Assembly (NCBI RefSeq): GCF_013294115.1
Contig: NZ_JABSNP010000021.1
Location: 1 to 64,000 of the forward strand
Source: Hymenobacter caeli
GTDB lineage: Bacteria; Bacteroidota; Bacteroidia; Cytophagales; Hymenobacteraceae
Length of the DNA: 64,000 nucleotides
Direction: 5' to 3'
The notes beneath the pieces are model-generated. The model ran no database searches. It saw only the letters and a list, made by a program, of their open reading frames with translations, and was not told where the DNA came from. Positions 1 to 5,727 of this stretch are shown here, one piece after another. Numbering within the stretch: position 1 is the first letter of the stretch; each line of letters opens with the position of its first letter. Made by a program: the position numbers and the translations under genes.

Positions 1-44
1 TTACGCCGTTTATCCGGCGTCTTCTTGGTCTTTTCTGCACTCAT
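1..44 (-). CDS. Possible N-terminal fragment of a gene cut by the window edge
   Basis: On the minus strand an ATG at 42-44 opens 14 codons rich in lysine and arginine (MSAEKTKKTPDKRR) and the frame is still open at the left edge. Nothing in this short piece identifies a family. It may be the start of a real gene or chance. Bases 45-132, between it and the duplicated gcdH end, are AT-rich and show no further feature. Confidence 0.25.
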   Translation of the reverse strand, partial: MSAEKTKKTPDKRR

Positions 45-132
45 GACTCAGGAAATATACGTCCTGCTTCTGTGCGCCTTGACTAGACCACCTCAAGGCA
101 GCCGCTTTTTACAGGTGTCACTTATTTTAAAT

Positions 133-338
133 TATTACTTAAACGCCTGTATACCCGTGATATCGGCCCCGGTGATGAGCAGGTGGATGTCGTGGGTGCC
201 CTCGTAGGTGATGACCGATTCGAGGTTCATCATGTGGCGCATGATGGGGTACTCGCCCGTGATGCCCATGCCGCCGTGGATTTGGCGGGCCTCGCGGGCC
301 ACGTGCAGGCCATGCTGATTTGCGTGTTGGTGGCCTTG
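133..338 (-). pseudogene. Decayed duplicate of the 3' end of gcdH
   Basis: These bases repeat the last ~200 bp of the acyl-CoA dehydrogenase gene at 1425-2660, including the stop codon (TAA at 135-137). The offset to the intact copy is 1290 bp. Identity is near complete up to about 308, where 25 nt are missing, apparently by slippage between two GGCCATG copies present in the intact gene. Homology then fades by about 340, where the stop codon of the neighbouring toxin gene lies. The copy lacks the rest of the gene and cannot make a functional enzyme. Together with the intact end it forms direct repeats around the toxin-antitoxin islet. Confidence 0.85.
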
Positions 339-339
339 C

Positions 340-708
340 TTACTCTTCGGTTATTTCTTGTATTAGCTGGGCTATTTCGTCTTTGCCAATCGAAGCTACT
401 TCGGCTTTGTCGTAAATCGACAACAAGAACAGCTTCACCACCTGGTTTTTGGTGTCAATCACCCGGCGGTAGGTGATAACGCGGGCCCCGCCGCTTTTGC
501 CACGGCTCTTGCTGGCGATGGCAATGCGAATTTTGTAGCAGTCCTGCCCCAACGGCTCGCCCTGCGCAGAATCCTGGCGGAGGGCCCCGGCCAACTGGCC
601 CAATTCCTGTTTCAGCGAACGGTATTTTTTCAGCAGCGGCTTGGCTTCGCGGCGGAAATTAGCCGTGGTAACAACGGAGGCAACGGGCGGCCCGCTCGGG
701 GCCTTCAC
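340..708 (-). CDS. Type II toxin, RelE/ParE-like
   Basis: A 122-residue basic protein starting with GTG at 706-708. The pattern NFRREAKPLLKKY, a later YKIRIAIASKSRGKSGG stretch, and a terminal LFLLSIYDKAEVASI segment match the RelE/HigB-like fold found in many Bacteroidota toxin-antitoxin pairs. Family members typically act as ribosome-dependent mRNA interferases or gyrase poisons; which applies here cannot be read from the sequence. The start overlaps the stop of the upstream antitoxin by 4 nt (GTGA), so the two are translationally coupled. The gene ends right where the duplicated gcdH end begins. Confidence 0.8.
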   Translation of the reverse strand: MKAPSGPPVASVVTTANFRREAKPLLKKYRSLKQELGQLAGALRQDSAQGEPLGQDCYKIRIAIASKSRGKSGGARVITYRRVIDTKNQVVKLFLLSIYDKAEVASIGKDEIAQLIQEITEE

Positions 709-929
709 AGCGAAGCTAAAAAATCATCTAAGCTGATTTCCGGCTGGCGGCCGGCCAGAATTTCCGGCACCTCGCGCAACGCCTCGCCAATGCCGCTCAG
801 CACCAACGCGCGGCCGTGCAACTGCTGATAATACTGCTTCAACTCCAGCCAATCGGCCATCGGCAACACCACAGCCTTAGGCTTGCCGGCGGCATCGGTG
901 AGGTATTGAAAGGAATCGGTGGCTGACAT
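705..929 (-). CDS. Type II antitoxin, Phd-like
   Basis: A 74-residue acidic protein. The N-terminal half (FQYLTDAAGKPKAVVLPMADW) has the beta-rich pattern of Phd/YefM-type DNA-binding antitoxins, where the protein usually binds its own promoter. The C-terminal half (LSGIGEALREVPEILAGRQP onward) would be the toxin-binding tail. The chosen ATG is at 927-929; the frame stays open further upstream but that part lies in low-GC sequence and reads like noise. It precedes the toxin with a 4-nt overlap, the usual antitoxin-first order. Confidence 0.78.
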   Translation of the reverse strand: MSATDSFQYLTDAAGKPKAVVLPMADWLELKQYYQQLHGRALVLSGIGEALREVPEILAGRQPEISLDDFLASL

Positions 930-943
930 GAAAGCAAGGATTA

Positions 944-1414
944 CTAATGCCCAAAGTAGATAACTAAGGCTTGGTTTGAAGCAGCCGCAGACCCTAAAAA
1001 TTCTTGGATTTCGGTTATTACGCTTACGCAATGCTCAAGATAATCCCTTCGCTCATTTGAATTAGTCGATAACTCGCATCTATCAGCGTTTGAGTTTGCT
1101 ACATCAAGCGGATTTAATGGAGTCAATAAGTCGCTGAACGCTCTTGTTTCTTCCGGATTAAATAAACTTAATCTACCACTAAGACCATTCTCCCAATTTC
1201 CTTGAATTTCATGTCCTTTTCTTATTATCGTCTGTCTGATGTTGTAATAATCAGCAAAGACTTCTGCAATAACAACAGGACTATAACCTAAAGTATAAGT
1301 AGAGTACTCGACTGATTTTGGTGTTAGGTAATAAGTTATAAATTCCTCGGAATTGACCACAAAATTATAAGCTTCATTGGGGCTTATTTTTTGGAATTCA
1401 AGATGTGCCCCCAC
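944..1414 (-). CDS. Hypothetical protein, low-GC orphan
   Basis: A 156-residue protein beginning at a GTG (1412-1414) and ending 14 nt before the antitoxin start, so it may be the first gene of the toxin-antitoxin transcript. I recognise no domain. It has no signal peptide and no membrane segment, and is rich in Asn, Glu, Ser and Tyr. Base composition is far more AT-rich than the surrounding GC-rich genes, which points to recent acquisition. It lies between the gcdH stop (1425) and the antitoxin. It could be a third component of the module or an unrelated passenger. Confidence 0.55.
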   Translation of the reverse strand: MGAHLEFQKISPNEAYNFVVNSEEFITYYLTPKSVEYSTYTLGYSPVVIAEVFADYYNIRQTIIRKGHEIQGNWENGLSGRLSLFNPEETRAFSDLLTPLNPLDVANSNADRCELSTNSNERRDYLEHCVSVITEIQEFLGSAAASNQALVIYFGH

Positions 1415-1424
1415 GACCTTATTT

Positions 1425-2660
1425 TTACTTAAACGCCTGAATACCCGTAATATCGGCCCCGGTGATGAGCAGGTGGATGTCGTGGGTGCCCTCGTAGGTG
1501 ATGACCGATTCGAGGTTCATCATGTGGCGCATGATGGGGTACTCGCCCGTGATGCCCATGCCGCCGTGGATTTGGCGGGCCTCGCGGGCCACGTGCAGGG
1601 CCATGTCCACGGAGTTGCGCTTGGCCATGCTGATTTGGGCGCTGGTGGCCTTGCCTTCGTTCTTCAAAACCCCTAAGCGCCAGGCCATGAGCTGGGCCTT
1701 GGTGATTTCGGTAATCATCTCGGCCAGCTTGCGCTGCTGGAGCTGGAAGGCGGCAATGGGCTTGCCGAACTGCTCGCGCTGGAGGCTGTATTTCAGGGCC
1801 GACTCGTAACAGTCGATGGCCGCGCCGATGGCGCCCCAGGCAATGCCGAAGCGGGCCGAGTCGAGGCAGCTGAGGGGGCCCCGGAGGCCCTCGATGTTGG
1901 GCAGGATGTTCTCCTTGGGAATCTTCACGTTGTCGAACACCAGCTCGCCGGTAGTGCTGGCCCGCAGGCTCCACTTGTTGTGGATTTCGGGGGTGGTGAA
2001 GCCTTCCATGCCGCGCTCCACGATGACGCCCTTGATGCGGCCCTGCTCGTTTTTGGCCCAAACCACGGCCACCTGGCACTCGGGCGAGTTGGATATCCAG
2101 AGCTTCGCGCCGTTCAGCACGTAGTGGTCGCCGGCGTCCTTGATGTTGGTGGTCATGCCGCCGGGGTTCGAGCCGTGGTCGGGCTCGGTGAGGCCGAAGC
2201 AGCCCAGCCACTCGCCGCTGGCCAGCTTGGGCAGGAACTTGCGCCGCTGCGCCTCCGAGCCGTACTGGTAGATGGGAAACATCACCAAGGAGCCCTGCAC
2301 CGAGGCCGTGGAGCGCATGCCGGAGTCGCCGCGCTCGATTTCCTGCATAATCAGGCCGTAGCTGATGTAGTCCATCCCGCCGCCGCCGTACTCGGTGGGG
2401 ACGGTGGGCCCGAAGGCCCCCACGTCGCCGAATTTGCGCACGATTTCGGAGGGGAAATGTGCCTGCTGGGCCCACTTTTCAATGTTAGGCGAAATCTCCT
2501 TTTTTACGAAGTCGCGGATGCTCTGGCGCACGAGGATGTGCTCCTCGGTGAGCAGGCCGTCGAGGTCGAAATAATCGGTGAAGCCGTTGGCGTTGGTGCT
2601 GCCGCCCTGGGCGGTGTGGGCTTTGGCTTCGGGGGCGAGGACGTCGGCAATGGAGGACAT
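1425..2660 (-). CDS. gcdH: Glutaryl-CoA dehydrogenase-type acyl-CoA dehydrogenase
   Basis: A 411-residue FAD enzyme of the acyl-CoA dehydrogenase family. Diagnostic stretches are GCFGLTEPDHGSNPGG (FAD/substrate contact), RSTASVQGSLVMFPIYQYGS, the C-terminal RQIHGGMGI helix, and YEGTHDIH, whose Glu near residue 390 is the catalytic base. This combination is typical of glutaryl-CoA dehydrogenase, which oxidises and decarboxylates glutaryl-CoA to crotonyl-CoA in lysine and aromatic catabolism. Length is normal. The ~38-residue N-terminal extension before the first helix is common in this clade. The gene has its own -7 element 23 nt upstream. Its last ~200 bp are duplicated at 133-338. Confidence 0.88.
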   Translation of the reverse strand: MSSIADVLAPEAKAHTAQGGSTNANGFTDYFDLDGLLTEEHILVRQSIRDFVKKEISPNIEKWAQQAHFPSEIVRKFGDVGAFGPTVPTEYGGGGMDYISYGLIMQEIERGDSGMRSTASVQGSLVMFPIYQYGSEAQRRKFLPKLASGEWLGCFGLTEPDHGSNPGGMTTNIKDAGDHYVLNGAKLWISNSPECQVAVVWAKNEQGRIKGVIVERGMEGFTTPEIHNKWSLRASTTGELVFDNVKIPKENILPNIEGLRGPLSCLDSARFGIAWGAIGAAIDCYESALKYSLQREQFGKPIAAFQLQQRKLAEMITEITKAQLMAWRLGVLKNEGKATSAQISMAKRNSVDMALHVAREARQIHGGMGITGEYPIMRHMMNLESVITYEGTHDIHLLITGADITGIQAFK

Positions 2661-2682
2661 GGCGGGCAGGAATGGGTTTAGG

Positions 2683-2690
2683 CAAAGGTA
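2683..2690 (-). promoter_or_regulatory. -7 promoter element for gcdH
   Basis: TACCTTTG on the minus strand matches the Bacteroidota -7 consensus TAnnTTTG, 23 nt before the gcdH ATG. No convincing -33 TTTG box was found. It separates gcdH from the mod operon transcribed in the same direction. Confidence 0.55.
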
Positions 2691-2717
2691 ACAGGGCGGG
2701 CCGGGGCGCGGTTCAGC

Positions 2718-3578
2718 CTACTGCACGCCCACCGTCAGCACCAGCGCGTCGCCGGGGGCGTAGGCGCGGCCGGGCGGGGCGGGCACATCCACCAGGGCGG
2801 GGCCGCCGGCCAGCTGCACCCGCAGCAGGCCGCCGGGCAGCAGCGCCACTACCCGGCCGGCCAGGGCGGGGGCGGGCAGCGCCGGGGGGCCCACGCGGCG
2901 CACCTGGCCCAGGTCCAGCTCCACCACGCGGTGGGCGAGGCGGGCAATTTCGGCCGGGTCGTGGCTGACGAGCAGCGTGGTGAGGCCAAACCGTTGGTGC
3001 ACGTCGGCCAGCACCTGCTGGAGGCGCTGGCGGGTGGGCAGGTCGAGGGCGGCCAGGGGCTCGTCGAGCAGCAGCAGGCGCGGGCGGCGGGCCAGGGCGC
3101 GGGCCAGGGCCACCCGCTGCTGCTGGCCCCCGGACAAGGCCCCCGGGCGGCGCGGGGCCAGCTCGGCCAGCTCAAACGCGTCCAGCAGCTCAGTCACCAA
3201 GGGCCCCGCGCCGGGCTGCCCGGCGGCGGCGAAGGCCAGGTTTTCGCGCACTGTCAGGTGCGGAAACAGGGCGTAGTCCTGAAACACGAAGCCCAGCGGC
3301 CGCCGCTGGGGCGGCAGCCAACGGCGCGTTTCCTGCTCGTACCAGACCTGTTTTTCGACCCGCACGAAGCCACCATCGGGCCGGTCGAGGCCGGCCAGCA
3401 GGCGTAGCAGCGTGGTTTTGCCCGCGCCCGAGGGCCCGCTGACGGCCACCAGCTCGCCGGGGGCCAGGGCCAGGGCCACGTCGAGGGTGCGGGGGCCGGC
3501 GGCGGTATGCAAGGCTTTGCGGAGGTGGAAGTCAATCACGGGCGGCGCGGGAAGTTCACAGCAGGCGGCGGCCGGCAT
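2718..3578 (-). CDS. modC: Molybdate ABC transporter ATP-binding protein
   Basis: A cytoplasmic ATPase of 286 residues. Walker A (GPSGAGKTT) is at about 48-56, the Q-loop in GFVFQDYALFP at about 96-106, the ABC signature LSGGQQQR at 148-155, Walker B (LLLLDEP) at 168-174 and the switch His in LLVSHDP. The last ~60 residues look like a TOBE oxyanion-binding domain, as in ModC. It overlaps the end of modB by 23 bp if the ATG at 3578 is used. A GTG at 3537-3539, opening VIDFHLRKAL, would remove the overlap and is a plausible true start. A sulfate/tungstate specificity is possible, but the modA and modB neighbours favour molybdate. Confidence 0.85.
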   Translation of the reverse strand: MPAAACCELPAPPVIDFHLRKALHTAAGPRTLDVALALAPGELVAVSGPSGAGKTTLLRLLAGLDRPDGGFVRVEKQVWYEQETRRWLPPQRRPLGFVFQDYALFPHLTVRENLAFAAAGQPGAGPLVTELLDAFELAELAPRRPGALSGGQQQRVALARALARRPRLLLLDEPLAALDLPTRQRLQQVLADVHQRFGLTTLLVSHDPAEIARLAHRVVELDLGQVRRVGPPALPAPALAGRVVALLPGGLLRVQLAGGPALVDVPAPPGRAYAPGDALVLTVGVQ

Positions 3579-4236
3579 CTTTCTTGGTCAGGTAAAACAG
3601 GGTCACCAAAATGGCGAAAGCCACGACGAGCAGCGTGAGGGCGTAGGCGTTGGCCTGGGCGTAGTGCAGGGCCTGCTGCTCATCGTAGATGGCGATGGAG
3701 GCCACCCGGGTGCGGCCAGGCAGGTTGCCGCCAATCATCAGCACCACCCCGAACTCGCCCAGCGTGTGGGCGAAGGTGAGCACTGCGCCGCTGAGCAGCG
3801 CCGGCCGCATGTTGGGCAGCAGCACCCGCCACAGGGTCGTCAGGCGCGACTTGCCCAGCGTGTAGGCCGCCTCACTGAGCGAGCGGGGCACCTGCTGGAA
3901 CCCCGCCTGCAACGGCTGCACCATGAACGGCAGGCTGTACACCAGCGACCCCACTAGAATGCCGGCAAACGTGAAGTTCAAGCTCAGCCCCAGCGTGTTA
4001 ATCAAAAACCGCCCCAGCGCCGTGCCGTCGCTAAAGGCCAGCAGCAGGTAAAACCCGATGACGGTGGGCGGCAGCACCAGCGGCAGGCTCACCACGGCCT
4101 CCACCAGCGGCTTGAGGCGGTAGCGCCCGTGGGCCAGGCCGTAGGCCAACGGCACGCCCAGCGCCAGCAGCAGCACCGTGGTGCAAGCGGCCAGGCCCAG
4201 GGTCAGGCGCAGGGTTTGCCAGTAGTCGGGGGGCAC
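3556..4236 (-). CDS. modB: Molybdate ABC transporter permease
   Basis: A 226-residue inner-membrane protein with about five hydrophobic helices and the binding-protein-dependent permease signature EAAYTLGKSRLTTLWRVLLP, the EAA loop that docks on the ATPase. Length fits ModB. Translation starts at a GTG (4234-4236), 9 nt after the stop of the preceding unknown gene, and the end overlaps modC. It would form the homodimeric channel handing molybdate from ModA into the cytoplasm. Confidence 0.87.
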   Translation of the reverse strand: MPPDYWQTLRLTLGLAACTTVLLLALGVPLAYGLAHGRYRLKPLVEAVVSLPLVLPPTVIGFYLLLAFSDGTALGRFLINTLGLSLNFTFAGILVGSLVYSLPFMVQPLQAGFQQVPRSLSEAAYTLGKSRLTTLWRVLLPNMRPALLSGAVLTFAHTLGEFGVVLMIGGNLPGRTRVASIAIYDEQQALHYAQANAYALTLLVVAFAILVTLFYLTKKDAGRRLL

Positions 4237-4245
4237 TTTTTTCGT

Positions 4246-4764
4246 TTAAAATGGGAGTGGCAGTTCGTCAGATTTGCCGGGTGGCAAACCAGGTCGTCGG
4301 AATCGGTACTTCATTGCGTAGTATAAACCATCCATTTTATCCCAGTTTAACCCTGGCTCTAGAAGATAAGATAATTCCGATTCGATGTCGGCCGAAAAAT
4401 CATAGGTTTGATTTTTCGGGCCAATAATGACCGGGAAGTATCGGGACTTTGGGTAGTCGTGGCACGGCCCGCTTTCTTCCATGCCCCAGCTACCGGCTAT
4501 TCTGGACCGTAGCAGCTCGCCGCAGTAAGCAACCAACCCCTGAAAAAAATCGCGGGTGTGCCAGCCGGCCGCTTCCCGATGAGCTGCGATGAGTTTTTCG
4601 ATTTCCGCCAGCTGTTCCAGGGTGCCATTTACTTCCAGGCCGTGGGCAAGGAGCAGGCCCTTACTGAATGCCAGGTGAGCCGGAAGTTTTTCCAGAAAGT
4701 CTGCATCGCAGCCCTCGGCTAGGATGGTGCGGCCGAAACCATCTGGATTTTCTACGATAATCAT
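4246..4764 (-). CDS. Hypothetical protein inside the mod operon
   Basis: A 172-residue soluble protein without signal peptide or membrane segment, rich in Glu, Leu and aromatic residues. It begins with MIIVENPDGFGRTILAE and ends in a proline-rich tail. It sits between modA and modB in the same orientation with short gaps (64 and 9 nt), so it is almost certainly co-transcribed, yet it has no counterpart in the mod operons I know. Its GC content is visibly lower than that of modA, modB and modC, suggesting insertion of foreign DNA. I do not recognise the family; an immunity-type or SMI1/KNR4-like protein is only a guess. Confidence 0.6.
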   Translation of the reverse strand: MIIVENPDGFGRTILAEGCDADFLEKLPAHLAFSKGLLLAHGLEVNGTLEQLAEIEKLIAAHREAAGWHTRDFFQGLVAYCGELLRSRIAGSWGMEESGPCHDYPKSRYFPVIIGPKNQTYDFSADIESELSYLLEPGLNWDKMDGLYYAMKYRFRRPGLPPGKSDELPLPF

Positions 4765-4828
4765 CGGGCAGGAAAAAAGGGTAGCCAGTAACAGGTAAAG
4801 TCACTCACGTTGCTGGGCAGCCTGAGCG

Positions 4829-5593
4829 TCACAGCCCGAACCCGTACTTGCGCAAGGCTTGCCGGGTAGCCGGGCCGCCCATAAAGGCCGCAAACGCCGC
4901 GGCAGTGGCGTTGCCCTGGGCCTGCTTCAGCAGCACGAAGCTCTGGCGCAGGGGCGTGTGGGCGGTGGCGGGGACGAGGTAGAAGCGGCCCGCCCGCCGC
5001 AGCTCGGGGCTGAGGGCCAGCGAGTACGCCAGGATGCCCACGTCGGCGGCCCCCGTGGCGGCGTACTGGGCGGCCTGGCCGATGTTTTCGCCCAGCACCA
5101 GGCGCGGCTGCACCCGGTCGTAGAGCTGGTAGTGGCGCAGGATTTCCTCGGCTTTCCGGCCGTAGGGTGCGTGGGCGGGGTTGGCGATGGCCACGTGCCG
5201 CACCCGCGGGTCGAGCAAGGTGTTCATGCCCTTGGCGGCGGGGTCGAGCTTTTTGCTCCAAAGCACCAGGCGGCCCAGCGCGTAGGGGCACGGGGCCCCC
5301 AGCGTGAGGCCCTGCGCCTGCAAGCGGCGCGGGTAGTCGCTGTCGGCCGAGAAAAAGACATCGAACGGGGCCCCGTGGCTGAGCTGCTCGTAGAACTTGC
5401 CCGACGAGCCGTACACCACGCTCACCTGGGCGGCGGGGTGCTGGCTTTTGAAGATGGTCACCAGCGAATCGAGCACGTATTGCAAATCGGCGGCGGCGGC
5501 GATGGTGACGGCCGGGGGGCCCGGCGCGGGCGCGGCCAGGGCGGGGCCCCCGGCGGCCAGCAGCAGGCAAAACAGGGATAAAAAGCGGAGCAC
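4829..5593 (-). CDS. modA: Molybdate-binding periplasmic protein
   Basis: Solute-binding protein of the molybdate transporter. After a hydrophobic signal sequence (RFLSLFCLLLAAGGPALA) comes VTIAAAADLQYVLDSL, then YGSSGKFYEQLSHGAPFDVFFSA, the conserved ModA oxyanion pocket. Later ANPAHAPYGRKAEE and GAADVGILAYSLAL are also standard. The frame is open to 5692, but the segment upstream holds a promoter-like element and a hairpin, so I place the start at a GTG (5591-5593), giving 254 residues, the normal size. First gene of the mod operon. Confidence 0.86.
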   Translation of the reverse strand: MLRFLSLFCLLLAAGGPALAAPAPGPPAVTIAAAADLQYVLDSLVTIFKSQHPAAQVSVVYGSSGKFYEQLSHGAPFDVFFSADSDYPRRLQAQGLTLGAPCPYALGRLVLWSKKLDPAAKGMNTLLDPRVRHVAIANPAHAPYGRKAEEILRHYQLYDRVQPRLVLGENIGQAAQYAATGAADVGILAYSLALSPELRRAGRFYLVPATAHTPLRQSFVLLKQAQGNATAAAFAAFMGGPATRQALRKYGFGL

Positions 5594-5608
5594 GGCGATT
5601 ACGGTAAA

Positions 5609-5634
5609 GGCCACCCGATAACTACCGGGTGGCC
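5609..5634 (-). promoter_or_regulatory. Hairpin in the modA 5' leader
   Basis: A perfect 9-bp stem (GGCCACCCG/CGGGTGGCC) closed by an 8-nt loop lies between the putative -7 element (5650-5657) and the modA start. It could be a regulator site in DNA or an RNA structure controlling the operon. It has no U-tract, so it is not a standard terminator. Confidence 0.45.
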
Positions 5635-5649
5635 CTATGGTTATATCCG

Positions 5650-5657
5650 TAAAGATA
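5650..5657 (-). promoter_or_regulatory. -7-like promoter element for the mod operon
   Basis: TATCTTTA on the minus strand is one base from the TAnnTTTG consensus and would start transcription about 50 nt before the modA GTG. The hairpin at 5609-5634 would then be in the 5' leader. Confidence 0.4.
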
Positions 5658-5727
5658 CTGCGCTCGTAGCGCGGACCCCAGGCCCCGCGCACCGGCTACC
5701 TGGCGGCTTCCGGTAAGCCACTAGGTT

